Below are positions 47,621 to 56,942 of a DNA stretch of 64,000 nucleotides, in pieces (the first letter of the stretch is position 1; each line of letters begins with the position of its first letter). This stretch comes from JBOFDK01 sp051656485 (GTDB lineage Bacteria > Bacillota > Clostridia > Lachnospirales > Cellulosilyticaceae), in contig JBOGBZ010000147.1 in the NCBI GenBank assembly GCA_051656485.1, positions 3,323 through 67,322 of the forward strand, given 5' to 3'. The position numbers were made by a program, and so were the translations under genes. The notes under the pieces are model-generated. The model saw only the letters and a program-made list of their open reading frames with translations, was not told the DNA's origin and ran no database searches.

Positions 47621-48529
47621 ATGAAAACTTTAAAAACTCACATTAAAAGAGAGATAGACCAATTAGCAGACTTACCAGGCGTTTATCGCATGCTAGACAA
47701 AGAGGGGAATCTTCTATACATTGGGAAATCCATTCATATCAAACAGCGGGTCGCATCTTACTTTGCACCCTCCATGAAACGTAACAAAAAAATTCACCGA
47801 ATGGTAAGAGTAATCGACAAGATTGATGTCACCTATACCGATACGGAGCTGGATGCTTTATTGCTTGAGTGTAAGTGGATTCAGGAGCAAAAACCACCGT
47901 ACAATACGTTATTGACGCGGAGTGGGCGTTATCGCTACCTAGAAGTAGAAGGTCCTGCACCGTATCAACTCAAAGTGACCCAGAAGCCACATCATAAGGC
48001 TTGTCTAAGAATAGGTCCCCTTCCACATAAAAAGCTGGCCCAATACGGTTATCGCTATGTAGAGGCGGCTTATAAGTTCAAAATACAAGGCTGTGATGAA
48101 GAGATGCTAGACCAATTGATACAGGACTTAGCAGATACTGATCATCATGTGGAAGAAAAATTGAAAGAGCGTATGGCACAGCACATTGACAATTGGGCGT
48201 TTGAAGAAGCCCAAAAGACCTTAGAGGCTATGAAAGGCATCAAGTATCTGAAGTATATTTACCGAGTGACGACCGTAGTCTTAAATGAACAGTATATAGG
48301 AAAAATGCCACTAGAAGGCAGTAAACGCTACAAGTATTATGCCATAGGTGGCGGTCAAGTGGTTAAAACGTTAAAGGCCTATCCAAAAAGTGAAGACATA
48401 ACCCTAGAAAAACTAAAAAAACACTTGGCTTGTGTAGAAAAGAAAGACGCACTTTCCCCAGATGAAATCGATCAAGTATTATTGATTGAAGCCTTTAAAC
48501 ATAAAAGAATGGAAGTGCTCAAGGTATAA
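47621..48529 (+). CDS. GIY-YIG nuclease, UvrC-N/Cho-like
   Basis: This 302-residue protein begins with a UvrC-type GIY-YIG domain: LPGVYRMLDKEGNLLYIGKSIHIKQRVASYF (about 18-48) with the G-V-Y/Y-I-G pair and the catalytic arginine, and ALLLECKWIQEQKPPYNTLL with the metal-binding glutamate. It lacks the UvrB-binding UVR motif and the C-terminal endonuclease half, so it is like Cho, which makes only the 3' incision in nucleotide excision repair. The C-terminal 200 residues are helical and unassigned. The ribosome binding site is weak (GGGGG 12 bases upstream). Confidence 0.75.
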   Translation: MKTLKTHIKREIDQLADLPGVYRMLDKEGNLLYIGKSIHIKQRVASYFAPSMKRNKKIHRMVRVIDKIDVTYTDTELDALLLECKWIQEQKPPYNTLLTRSGRYRYLEVEGPAPYQLKVTQKPHHKACLRIGPLPHKKLAQYGYRYVEAAYKFKIQGCDEEMLDQLIQDLADTDHHVEEKLKERMAQHIDNWAFEEAQKTLEAMKGIKYLKYIYRVTTVVLNEQYIGKMPLEGSKRYKYYAIGGGQVVKTLKAYPKSEDITLEKLKKHLACVEKKDALSPDEIDQVLLIEAFKHKRMEVLKV

Positions 48530-48597
48530 AATTATTTTTTTACACCCATACTATAACAAAACAAATGATGAAAAGGTTTAACAGAAAGAGGTTGAAT

Positions 48598-49245
48598 GTG
48601 AAGAAGATTGTTTTGTTAGTGAGTATCGTGTTAAGTTGTAGTTTATTGGTGTTTTTTTATGTTACCCGAAGCCAAGAAGCGAGTAGTGAAAGTATTTTAA
48701 ATGATCCGATCGCTACAGTGAAGCTTTCTAATGGGGATGTTTTTAAGATTCAATTGCATCCCGACCAAGCGCCTAATACAGTCAATAATTTTATTTATTT
48801 AGCGGATATTGGTTTTTATGATGGTACACGGATTAATCGTATCGTACCCCAATATCTTATACAGGGTGGTGATCCTTTAGGGAATGGTAAAGGATTTCCC
48901 GGGTATTTTATCAAAAGTGAATGTCACTACAACGGAAGTAAAAACACTTTAAAGCATAAAAAAGGTACCGTATCTATGGCGCGCAGTGATCAATTCAATA
49001 CTGAAGGTTCTCAGTTTTTTGTTTTATTACAAGATGATAGTGGTCTTAATGGCCAGTATAGTGCTTTTGGGACGGTTATAGACGGCTTGGAAAGCTTAGA
49101 AAAGCTGGCCAATGAACCTGTAGATAGCAAAAATCGCCCGATGCATTCTTTGACAATTGAACAGGTTACCATTGATACACTAGGAGTAGCTTATGAGGTG
49201 CCACAAGTTTTATCAGTCCAAGAAGTTCTGGCGCAATATGAGTAA
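48598..49245 (+). CDS. Membrane-anchored or exported cyclophilin
   Basis: This 215-residue cyclophilin (NFIYLADIGFYDGTRINRIVPQYLIQGGDP, GSQFFVLLQDDSGLNGQYSAFGTVIDG) carries an N-terminal hydrophobic segment (KKIVLLVSIVLSCSLLVFFYV) that anchors it or directs export, so it should help folding of secreted proteins outside the membrane. The F-H-R-V motif is changed to I-N-R-I; the catalytic arginine is kept. GTG 48598 has AGAGG six bases upstream; ATG 48565/48568 lack a site. It overlaps the channel gene by eight bases. Confidence 0.85.
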   Translation: MKKIVLLVSIVLSCSLLVFFYVTRSQEASSESILNDPIATVKLSNGDVFKIQLHPDQAPNTVNNFIYLADIGFYDGTRINRIVPQYLIQGGDPLGNGKGFPGYFIKSECHYNGSKNTLKHKKGTVSMARSDQFNTEGSQFFVLLQDDSGLNGQYSAFGTVIDGLESLEKLANEPVDSKNRPMHSLTIEQVTIDTLGVAYEVPQVLSVQEVLAQYE

Positions 49246-49876
49246 AAACAAGTTGTCAAAATGGATCAAATGGCTGATGGCACCTACACTTTATATAAGT
49301 GACACCTATAAAAGTAAAGCAAAGTCCAAAGAGGAGAGAGGGCGACGTGTCAAATGCCTTAACAAAACGTATGTCACGATCTCCTGTATCTTGACGTTGC
49401 TCTTGGCATTTTGTCCTAAAGAATGGGCAGAGATGGCAATGGTTAGAGGGGTATTAGTCGTATGGGCACTTTATGTTTTTTCAAGATGCAATGAGATTTT
49501 TATGGCATTTGTAAAAGATGTTTTCGATAAACTCAATGCCATTAAGCGTGATAAAAATGGTTTGGAATACTTCGAACGGATACAGCTTGCGCTCAGAAGC
49601 TACGTGGAACTTGTGCTTAATTACAGCATGCTTTATTACTTAATGGATCATTGTGGTAAATGGATAGGCATGAAAGGTACTGCCTTTAACCAAGTGCTAG
49701 CGAATATGTGGGATAGCATTTATTTTAGTGTTGTCACCATCGCATCTATAGGCTACGGCGATTATTTTCCCATTCATCCCTTAAGTAAAGCACTGGTTAT
49801 GTATGAAGTTATCAATGGAACACTTTTGCTTGTGGTGAGTTTTACTGTCTATGTGAATTTAACTTTGTCAGAATAA
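49238..49876 (+). CDS. Two-helix potassium channel
   Basis: This 212-residue protein has a pore loop with the K+ selectivity filter TIASIGYGDYFP near residue 175, preceded by an outer helix (RSYVELVLNYSMLYYLMD) and followed by an inner helix (ALVMYEVINGTLLLVVSFTVYV). Two more hydrophobic segments near the N-terminus (about 35-80) precede. There is no RCK or nucleotide-binding domain, so gating is unclear. The start codon overlaps the upstream cyclophilin stop (ATGAGTAA), which suggests translational coupling in place of a good ribosome binding site. Confidence 0.85.
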   Translation: MSKNKLSKWIKWLMAPTLYISDTYKSKAKSKEERGRRVKCLNKTYVTISCILTLLLAFCPKEWAEMAMVRGVLVVWALYVFSRCNEIFMAFVKDVFDKLNAIKRDKNGLEYFERIQLALRSYVELVLNYSMLYYLMDHCGKWIGMKGTAFNQVLANMWDSIYFSVVTIASIGYGDYFPIHPLSKALVMYEVINGTLLLVVSFTVYVNLTLSE

Positions 49877-49899
49877 GAGGCCATAGCCTCTGTTTTTTT
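49876..49899 (+). terminator. Terminator after channel gene
   Basis: A 6-bp stem (AGAGGC/GCCTCT) with a CATA loop is followed by GTTTTTTT. Confidence 0.85.
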
Positions 49900-50013
49900 A
49901 CGAAAAAACCGTGTTGTTCGATGTTTGTTCGATGAATACGCGGTAAAAACTTGACAATTCCATATGCAATATTTTACAGTATAACAATGAGAATACATTA
50001 AAAGGTGATAAAT

Positions 50014-51981
50014 ATGAAAAAAAATAATTATGGTAACCATAGTATTTCATCCCTCAAAGGCGCAGATCGTGTACGATTACGCCCGGGTGTTATTTTTGGT
50101 TCAGATGGCATCGAAGGATGTCAACACTCGGTGTTTGAAATACTAGCCAATGCAATTGATGAGTTTAAAGAGGGATATGGCAATGTCATTGAAGTAACGT
50201 TATGTAAGGATCATTCCATCGTGGTACAAGACTATGGACGTGGTATGCCTTTAGACTTCAATGAAAAAGAGCAACGTTATAACTGGGATTTGATTTTCTG
50301 TGAGCTTTATGCCGGCGGAAAGTATAATACCAACGAAGGGGAAAACTATGAATTTAGTTTAGGGTTAAATGGACTTGGTGCATGTGCGACCCAGTACAGT
50401 TCAGCGTACATGGATGTAGTCGTGCATACAGAAGGGCAGCGCTATACATTGCATTTTGAAAAAGGGGAAAATGTAGGCGGCTTGACCAAAGCACCAGAAA
50501 ATTATAAATCAACAGGAACACGCATCCAGTGGAAGCCAGATCCTGACGTTTTTACAGAAACAGAAATACAAGGTAGCTACTTCCATGATGTACTGAAGAG
50601 ACAAGCCGTTGTTAATAAAGGGTTAAAGTTCGTATTCAAAGATGAAATAGAAGGCACAAATCATGTGTATCTTTATCCAGAAGGGATATTAGGGTATGCA
50701 AAAGAAATAGCAAATGAAAAGAACTTTTCAGAGATGCTTCTTGCAACCCAAGAAACACGGGGACAAGATAGTCCAGATAGACCTGAATATAAGCTTAAGT
50801 TTGAGATCGCTTTTGGCTTCTGTAACGAATACAATTTACTCGAGTACTATCATAACTCCAGTTTCTTAGAGTATGGTGGGGCGCCAGATAAAGCCATCAA
50901 AAATGCTTTTATCTATGCCATCGACAAGTACTTAAAGTCAGAAGGGCTTTACAATAAAGACGAGAAGAAAATCACATTTATCGATATTCAAGATAGTTTG
51001 ATCTTAATCGCCAATTCGTTTTCGACCATTACGAGTTATGAGAATCAAACGAAAAAAGCCATTACCAATAAATTTATACAAGAAGCCATGCAAGAATTCC
51101 TTAAAGAGTATTTGCATATTTACTTTATCGAAAATAAAGATGAAGCAGGGCGTATCGCTAAGCAAGTGCTTGTGAATAAACGTAGCCGTGAAAAAGCAGA
51201 GCGTACACGTATTAACGTCCGCAAGCAATTAGGTGGTGCCATTGACATCACCAATCGTGTGAAGAAATTCGTGGACTGCCGTACGAAGGATACATCGATC
51301 CGCGAACTTTACATCGTAGAAGGGGATTCAGCACTTGGTTCTTGTAAACTGGGGCGTAATTCGGAGTTCCAAGGGATTATGCCAGTACGTGGTAAGATTC
51401 TGAACTGCTTAAAGTCAGATTACGACAAGATTTTTAAAAGTGACATTATCGTTGACTTATTAAAAGTTATGGGTTGCGGTATAGAGATTACAAGTAAGCA
51501 TAATAAAGATTTGCACACCTTTGATATGAATAACTTAAGATGGGATAAAATCATCATTTGTACAGATGCCGACGTGGATGGGTATCAGATTCGCACACTG
51601 ATTTTGACAATGCTTTATACATTAGTGCCAACCCTCATTCGAGAAGGCCGTGTATATATCGCAGAAACACCACTTTATGAAATCAATACAAAAGATAAGA
51701 CTCACTTTGCCTATTCAGAACATGAAAAAACACAAATACTTGGTAAACTAAAAACCAAATACACCATCCAACGTTCAAAAGGACTTGGGGAGAATGATCC
51801 AGATATGATGTGGGAGACAACGATGAATCCAGAGAGTAGAAGGCTTATTCAAGTGATGCCAGAGGATGCAGAACGTACACAGCACATGTTTGAACTCCTA
51901 CTAGGTGATAATTTAGCAGGGCGTAAAGCGTTTATTGCTGAAGAAGGTCATCAATACCTAGATTTAGCGGACATGAGTTAA
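50014..51981 (+). CDS. Type IIA topoisomerase subunit B, divergent (ParE/GyrB-like)
   Basis: This 655-residue protein has a GHKL ATPase domain (GCQHSVFEILANAIDEFKEG; DYGRGMP; SLGLNGLGACATQYSSAY), a transducer domain, and a TOPRIM domain with YIVEGDSALGSCKLGRN near 434 and CTDADVDGYQIRTLILTML near 516. It would form the ATP-driven half of topoisomerase IV or gyrase with the next gene. The TOPRIM wording is unusual (EGDSALGSCKLGR instead of EGDSAGGSAKQGR), so this is a divergent clade rather than the housekeeping gyrase. ATG 50014 follows AAAGGTGATAA. Confidence 0.85.
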   Translation: MKKNNYGNHSISSLKGADRVRLRPGVIFGSDGIEGCQHSVFEILANAIDEFKEGYGNVIEVTLCKDHSIVVQDYGRGMPLDFNEKEQRYNWDLIFCELYAGGKYNTNEGENYEFSLGLNGLGACATQYSSAYMDVVVHTEGQRYTLHFEKGENVGGLTKAPENYKSTGTRIQWKPDPDVFTETEIQGSYFHDVLKRQAVVNKGLKFVFKDEIEGTNHVYLYPEGILGYAKEIANEKNFSEMLLATQETRGQDSPDRPEYKLKFEIAFGFCNEYNLLEYYHNSSFLEYGGAPDKAIKNAFIYAIDKYLKSEGLYNKDEKKITFIDIQDSLILIANSFSTITSYENQTKKAITNKFIQEAMQEFLKEYLHIYFIENKDEAGRIAKQVLVNKRSREKAERTRINVRKQLGGAIDITNRVKKFVDCRTKDTSIRELYIVEGDSALGSCKLGRNSEFQGIMPVRGKILNCLKSDYDKIFKSDIIVDLLKVMGCGIEITSKHNKDLHTFDMNNLRWDKIIICTDADVDGYQIRTLILTMLYTLVPTLIREGRVYIAETPLYEINTKDKTHFAYSEHEKTQILGKLKTKYTIQRSKGLGENDPDMMWETTMNPESRRLIQVMPEDAERTQHMFELLLGDNLAGRKAFIAEEGHQYLDLADMS

Positions 51982-52002
51982 GAAGAGATGGGAGGAAATA
52001 CG

Positions 52003-54159
52003 ATGGACAATCATGCGATTAAACAAAATATATCAGAAACACTTGAGTCAAATTATATGCCATATGCTATGAGCGTTATCGTCTCACGTGCATTGCCAGA
52101 AATCGATGGATTCAAACCTTCGCATCGTAAGCTTTTATATACGATGTATAAGATGGGGCTATTAAAAGGGACACGTACCAAGTCAGCTAATATTGTGGGA
52201 CAGACGATGAAACTGAATCCTCACGGAGATGCTGCTATTTATGAGACAATGGTACGTCTGACTAAGGGATACAGTGCACTGGTAACGCCTTTCGTAGATT
52301 CGAAAGGTAACTTTGGTAAAGTGTATTCAAGAGATATGGCTTATGCAGCAGCCAGATATACAGAAGCGAAGCTCAGTAGCATTTGTGAAGAGCTTTTCCG
52401 TGATATCGAAGAAAATGCAGTTGCTTTTGTAGATAACTACGATGGTAAGATGAAAGAACCGACGTTACTGCCGGTTACTTTCCCTAATATTTTGGTGAAT
52501 CCAAATCAAGGGATTGCAGTAGGGATGGCAAGTAATATTTGTAGCTTTAACTTAGAAGAAATCTGTGATGCCACCATCGCAGCGTTAAAATCAGATGACA
52601 TTGATTTGATGCAGTATATTCAAGGACCTGACTTTTCAACAGGAGGCGTCTACCTTCGTCAAGAAGAAGAACTTAGACAAGTGTTGAACACAGGTAGAGG
52701 TTCCTTTAGAGTGCGTGCCAAGTATCGCTACCTCAAAAAAGAAAACTGCATCGAGGTTTATGAGATTCCTTATACGACTACAGTAGAGGCCATTATTGAT
52801 AAAATAGAAGATGCAGTGAAGGTTGGAAAAATCAAAGAAATCACCGATGTACGTGATGAGACAGATTTATCAGGTCTGAAATTGACCATTGATTTAAAGC
52901 GTTCCACCGATCCAGAGCTTCTGATGGAAAAACTCTTCAAGCTCACTACTTTAGAGGATACCTTTAGCTGTAACTTTAATATACTAGTAGATGGTACGCC
53001 AAGAGTAATGGGTGTAGAAGAAGTCCTCAGAGAATGGATTCGCTTTAGAAAAGATTGCTTGACGAAAAAATACCAGTACAATATCGAGAAGATGCAAAAT
53101 AGACATCATCTTTTAATGGGTCTTAAAAGCATTTTATTAGATATTGATCATGCGATCGAAATCATTCGTCATACAGAAAAAGAAAATCAAGTTATTCCAA
53201 AGCTGATGCAAGCTTTTAGTTTGACTGAAATGCAAGCAGAATACGTGGCAGAAATTAAATTACGCCACTTAAATCAGCAGTACATTATGAATACGTTACA
53301 AGACATCGAAAAGCTAGAAAAAGAAATCGCACGCCTTCAAGAAATCATCGAAAGTGATGCAAAGCTTAAAAAAGTAATCACAGATGAACTGAAGCAAACA
53401 AAGAAAAAATACAGTTTGCCACGTGCTACAGAAATTGGTGCACCATCTGAAAAGAAAATCATCACACAGGATTTACTGATTGAAGATTATAATGTTAAAG
53501 TCTTTATCACAGAACACCAATACTTAAAGAAAATCTCTTTGGTATCCTTACGTAGTAGTGGGGACCAGAAGCTTAAAGACAATGATCGCATCACACAAGA
53601 TATGGAAGCATCTAACAAAAGTGATATTCTCTTCTTTACAGATAAATGTAATGTGTATAAAATGAAATTGCATGAGATTGAAGATTGCAAAGCAAGTCAA
53701 TATGGTGTTTATTTACCAAATATACTTGATTTAGAACCAGATGAGACCATTCTTTACGTTTGCACAACCACAGATTATAGTGGCTGGGTGCTTATAGGAT
53801 TTGACTCAGGAAAGATTACCCGTGTGCCATTACAAGCTTATGAGACAAAGACAAACCGTAAAAAGCTTGTGAAAGCATACTATACCAAAACACCTTGTGT
53901 AGGTATGTGCTTTATCCAAGAGGAAACATTTATCAAACTGACACGAACGGATGAGCGTTGGGCTGTTGTCCATACCGCACAAATTGAAGAAAAAATCAAG
54001 AGAGATAGTCCAGGGGTTCATGTGATGAACGTGACTAAGAAACACAAAATGAAACACTTAGACCTTGCTGAAGGGGAAGAAGAAATGCTTGCAACCATTC
54101 AAGCAAAGACGATTCCAACTATAGGTAAAACTTCAGATGCACAATTTTTGATAGAATAG
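52003..54159 (+). CDS. Type IIA topoisomerase subunit A, divergent (ParC/GyrA-like)
   Basis: This 718-residue breakage-reunion subunit contains SRALPEIDGFKPSHRKLLYTMYKMG, the quinolone-region NPHGDAAIYETMVRL, and the catalytic tyrosine Y119 in AAARYTEAKL. A long coiled coil (about 430-475) and a beta-pinwheel-like C-terminal domain follow. At the position of the quinolone-sensitive serine the residue is alanine (A77), with E81 at the acidic position. ATG 52003 follows GGGAGG; ATG 51988 is too close. The pair is 21 bases apart, so it is one operon. The true topoisomerase IV role needs the rest of the genome. Confidence 0.85.
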   Translation: MDNHAIKQNISETLESNYMPYAMSVIVSRALPEIDGFKPSHRKLLYTMYKMGLLKGTRTKSANIVGQTMKLNPHGDAAIYETMVRLTKGYSALVTPFVDSKGNFGKVYSRDMAYAAARYTEAKLSSICEELFRDIEENAVAFVDNYDGKMKEPTLLPVTFPNILVNPNQGIAVGMASNICSFNLEEICDATIAALKSDDIDLMQYIQGPDFSTGGVYLRQEEELRQVLNTGRGSFRVRAKYRYLKKENCIEVYEIPYTTTVEAIIDKIEDAVKVGKIKEITDVRDETDLSGLKLTIDLKRSTDPELLMEKLFKLTTLEDTFSCNFNILVDGTPRVMGVEEVLREWIRFRKDCLTKKYQYNIEKMQNRHHLLMGLKSILLDIDHAIEIIRHTEKENQVIPKLMQAFSLTEMQAEYVAEIKLRHLNQQYIMNTLQDIEKLEKEIARLQEIIESDAKLKKVITDELKQTKKKYSLPRATEIGAPSEKKIITQDLLIEDYNVKVFITEHQYLKKISLVSLRSSGDQKLKDNDRITQDMEASNKSDILFFTDKCNVYKMKLHEIEDCKASQYGVYLPNILDLEPDETILYVCTTTDYSGWVLIGFDSGKITRVPLQAYETKTNRKKLVKAYYTKTPCVGMCFIQEETFIKLTRTDERWAVVHTAQIEEKIKRDSPGVHVMNVTKKHKMKHLDLAEGEEEMLATIQAKTIPTIGKTSDAQFLIE

Positions 54160-54169
54160 AGGGGAAGAG

Positions 54170-54967
54170 ATGAGAGAGGCATTAAAACAATGCAATAAAA
54201 TCGTTGTCAAGATAGGTACATCTTCTTTGACACATCCAAATGGTAAGACCAACTTAAATAAAATGGAAAAGCTTGCAAGGGTACTTACTGACTTAAATCA
54301 CCAAGGTAAGGAAATAATACTTGTATCATCAGGTGCCATTGGTGTAGGCGCTAGACGCATGCAACTTAAAGAAAGACCGCAAGCGTTAGAACTTAAGCAA
54401 GCGACAGCAGCCATTGGCCAAGCGATTTTAATGCAGATTTACGAGAAATTCTTTGGTGAATACAACCAAGTGATTGCACAAGTGCTTCTTACAAAAGATG
54501 TAATAGAAGACCCTATCAAAAAACAAAATGCAAAAAATACCTTATCAACATTAGTGGATTTAGACGTTATACCGGTTATTAATGAAAATGACTGTATATC
54601 AACGGCGCAAATCGAAGGTTACCGTTTTGGTGATAACGATACGTTATCTGCCATGGTAGCACAATTAGTAGGCGCAGACCTTCTGATTCTTTTGACAGAT
54701 ATTGATGGGCTTTATACAGATAACCCAAAAGAAAATCCAGATGCAGTCTTAATTAAGACAGTGGAGGAAATCACAGAAGAAGTAGAAGGCTTAGGAAAAG
54801 ATGCAGGTTCAGCATTTGGAACAGGTGGGATGGCCACTAAAATTACAGCTGCAAAAATTGCCAAATCATGTGGTACCCATACAGTGGTAGCACTAGGAGA
54901 TGATATATCAATCCTTTATCAAGTACTAGAAGGCGAAGATGTAGGCACATGGTTTGTAGGCAAATAA
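54170..54967 (+). CDS. proB: Glutamate 5-kinase
   Basis: This 265-residue amino-acid kinase makes gamma-glutamyl phosphate, the first step of proline synthesis. Motifs are VVKIGTSSLTHPNGKTNLNKM near the start, LVSSGAIGVGARRM, NENDCISTAQIEGYRFGDNDTLSAMVA and LLTDIDGLYTDNP, then FGTGGMATKITAAKIA. It lacks the C-terminal PUA domain of E. coli ProB. The gene follows the topoisomerase pair by ten bases. proA is not next to it. Confidence 0.92.
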   Translation: MREALKQCNKIVVKIGTSSLTHPNGKTNLNKMEKLARVLTDLNHQGKEIILVSSGAIGVGARRMQLKERPQALELKQATAAIGQAILMQIYEKFFGEYNQVIAQVLLTKDVIEDPIKKQNAKNTLSTLVDLDVIPVINENDCISTAQIEGYRFGDNDTLSAMVAQLVGADLLILLTDIDGLYTDNPKENPDAVLIKTVEEITEEVEGLGKDAGSAFGTGGMATKITAAKIAKSCGTHTVVALGDDISILYQVLEGEDVGTWFVGK

Positions 54968-54983
54968 AGAAAGGATGACAACA

Positions 54984-55202
54984 ATGGAAATGGACGCACT
55001 GATTGCACGTATTAATGTACTTGCAAATAAGAAAAAAACAGAGGGACTTACACCAGATGAATTAGAGGAGCAAAAAGGCTTACGCGAACAGTACTTAAAT
55101 GTATTTCGCTCAAACTTTAAAAACCAATTGGCAAACACGAAGATCAAGACGCCAGATGGGGAGCTTCATCCATTACAGTACAAACCTTCAACAAAACATT
55201 AA
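54984..55202 (+). CDS. DUF896 family protein
   Basis: This 72-residue all-helical protein matches DUF896/YnzC (IARINVLANKKKTEGLTPDELEEQKGLREQYLNVFRSNFKNQLANTKI). In Bacillus a paralogue is SOS-induced, but the function is unknown. ATG 54984 has AAAGGATGACAA upstream; ATG 54975 is too close to it. It is followed by a terminator and an SOS-type box for the next operon. Confidence 0.88.
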   Translation: MEMDALIARINVLANKKKTEGLTPDELEEQKGLREQYLNVFRSNFKNQLANTKIKTPDGELHPLQYKPSTKH

Positions 55203-55204
55203 TG

Positions 55205-55234
55205 AAAAGATGGACCATGTGTCCATCTTTTTTG
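55205..55234 (+). terminator. Terminator after DUF896 gene
   Basis: An 11-bp stem (AAAAGATGGAC/GTCCATCTTTT) with a 5-base loop is followed by further T residues. Confidence 0.88.
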
Positions 55235-55255
55235 TTATAAAAAGAATGGCTTAAC

Positions 55256-55300
55256 TAGACGTAAAGGTAGGATTAGTGTACAATAAGAACAAATGTTCTT
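55256..55300 (+). promoter_or_regulatory. ruvAB promoter with LexA/SOS box
   Basis: TAGACG (55256-55261) and TACAAT (55279-55284) are 17 bp apart. GAAC-AAAT-GTTC at 55287-55298 (AAGAACAAATGTTCTT over 16 bases) is an exact match to the Gram-positive LexA core GAAC-N4-GTTC and sits on the transcription start, an ideal position for repression. RuvAB induction by DNA damage is established in other bacteria. Confidence 0.8.
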
Positions 55301-55316
55301 GGTAGAAGGAGTTAAT

Positions 55317-55916
55317 ATGATCGCATATTTAAATGGACAGATTGTAAGTATCGAAGAAAGTAGTGTCATTATAGAAGTAGGCAATATTGGTTATGAAGTT
55401 TTTATGCCGTACACACATGGTTTAGCACCAGCAACTATTGGTGAAAGTGTAAGGGTTTACGTGTTTGAACATATAAAAGAAGATGCCTATGATCTTTATG
55501 GATTTATTAATAAAGTACAGAAAAACCTTTTTAAAAAGCTTATTAGTGTCAATGGCATTGGCCCTAAAAGTGCTTTGCAAATTTTAAATATGTATCCAGA
55601 TGATGAACTGATGCAGATTATTTTAAATGCAGATAGTAAAGCCCTTAGCAAAGTAAGTGGCATCGGCCCTAAAACGGCACAGCGTGTCATACTGGAACTT
55701 AAAGATAGTATGAGTAAAATGGTAAGCGTCGACTTAGATGCACTTACTTTTGGACTTGCACCAGAAAAAGAAGACCATCAAGAAGAAGCTATTGAAGCAC
55801 TCGGTGCTTTAGGCTATCAACAAGCAGAAGCCAGAAAAGCTGTGAAAGCAATCTTTGATTATGAGGATGATACAGAGACTTTAATCAAAAAAGCACTTCA
55901 GCTCTTAATGGGTTAA
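55317..55916 (+). CDS. ruvA: Holliday junction DNA helicase subunit RuvA
   Basis: This 199-residue protein has an OB-fold start (MIAYLNGQIVSIEESSVIIEVGNIGYEVFMP), two helix-hairpin-helix motifs (LISVNGIGPKSALQIL and LSKVSGIGPKTAQRVILEL) and a C-terminal UBA-like domain III (QEEAIEALGALGYQQAEARKAV) that contacts RuvB. It recognises four-way junctions. ATG 55317 follows AAGGAG. It is 15 bases from ruvB. Regulation by the SOS box upstream is likely. RuvC is not present, as in other Firmicutes that use RecU. Confidence 0.95.
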   Translation: MIAYLNGQIVSIEESSVIIEVGNIGYEVFMPYTHGLAPATIGESVRVYVFEHIKEDAYDLYGFINKVQKNLFKKLISVNGIGPKSALQILNMYPDDELMQIILNADSKALSKVSGIGPKTAQRVILELKDSMSKMVSVDLDALTFGLAPEKEDHQEEAIEALGALGYQQAEARKAVKAIFDYEDDTETLIKKALQLLMG

Positions 55917-55931
55917 GAAGGGAGGATTTAA

Positions 55932-56927
55932 GTGGGAAAGCGTATTGTTTCAGCAGATTTGCAATTAGAAGATTATGAAATAGAAGCAAGTATAAGACCT
56001 CTTACGTTGGCAGAATACGTGGGGCAAAGCAAGATTAAAGAAGCGATGAGTATTTTTATTCAAGCGGCGAAAATGCGCGGTGAAAGTCTTGACCATGTGC
56101 TACTTTACGGACCACCAGGGCTTGGGAAAACCACCCTTGCTGGGGTAATCGCCAATGAAATGGGTGTAAAGCTTAAGGTAACTTCAGGACCAGCCATTGA
56201 AAAGCCAGGGGATATCGCAGCCATACTTAATAATTTACAGCCAGGCGATATTCTGTTTATCGATGAGATTCATCGTATGCCAAAGCATATCGAAGAAGTA
56301 CTGTATTCAGCGATGGAGGACTTTGCCATCGATATTGTGGTGGGGAAAGGGCCTACAGCAAAATCCATTCGTCTGACGTTGCCGACCTTTACTTTAGTAG
56401 GTGCAACCACCCGTGCAGGGATGCTTAGTTCACCTCTTAGAGACCGCTTTGGGATTATGCAACGTTTGGAGTATTATACCTTAGAAGAATTAACACAGAT
56501 TATTTGTCGTACCTCACGCCTTTTAAAGACAGATATTTTACCAGAAGGGGCACAAGCACTTGCAAAATGCGCTAGAGGAACGCCACGACTTGCCAATAGA
56601 CTTTTAAAGCGTGTAAGAGACATTGCCCTTATCAAGTATAAAGAGACTATAGATGAAGAGACGGCAGCCAGTGCACTGAAGCTTTTACAGATTGACACCA
56701 ATGGCTTAGATGAGTTAGACAGACGCTTATTACTAACCATTGCGACCCATTTCAAGGGGGGACCAGTAGGTCTAGAGACACTAGCAGCCACACTGGGCGA
56801 AGAAAAGGATACTTTAGAAGATGTGTATGAGCCATTTCTTATGCAGCAAGGGTTACTGCAACGTACCCCAAGAGGGCGTATGCTGACACCTAGTGCATGG
56901 GATGTGCTAGAAATTGCTGCACCGTAG
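55932..56927 (+). CDS. ruvB: Holliday junction branch migration ATPase RuvB
   Basis: This 331-residue AAA+ motor has SIRPLTLAEYVGQSKIKEAM, Walker A LLYGPPGLGKTTLAG (about 55-69), Walker B ILFIDEIHRMPK, the sensor VGATTRAGMLSSPLRDRFG and the C-terminal winged helix (GLLQRTPRGRMLTPSAWDVL). With RuvA it drives branch migration in recombination repair. GTG start with GGGAGG upstream. No frame damage. Confidence 0.96.
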   Translation: MGKRIVSADLQLEDYEIEASIRPLTLAEYVGQSKIKEAMSIFIQAAKMRGESLDHVLLYGPPGLGKTTLAGVIANEMGVKLKVTSGPAIEKPGDIAAILNNLQPGDILFIDEIHRMPKHIEEVLYSAMEDFAIDIVVGKGPTAKSIRLTLPTFTLVGATTRAGMLSSPLRDRFGIMQRLEYYTLEELTQIICRTSRLLKTDILPEGAQALAKCARGTPRLANRLLKRVRDIALIKYKETIDEETAASALKLLQIDTNGLDELDRRLLLTIATHFKGGPVGLETLAATLGEEKDTLEDVYEPFLMQQGLLQRTPRGRMLTPSAWDVLEIAAP

Positions 56928-56942
56928 TTTTTTCTAGGAAGC

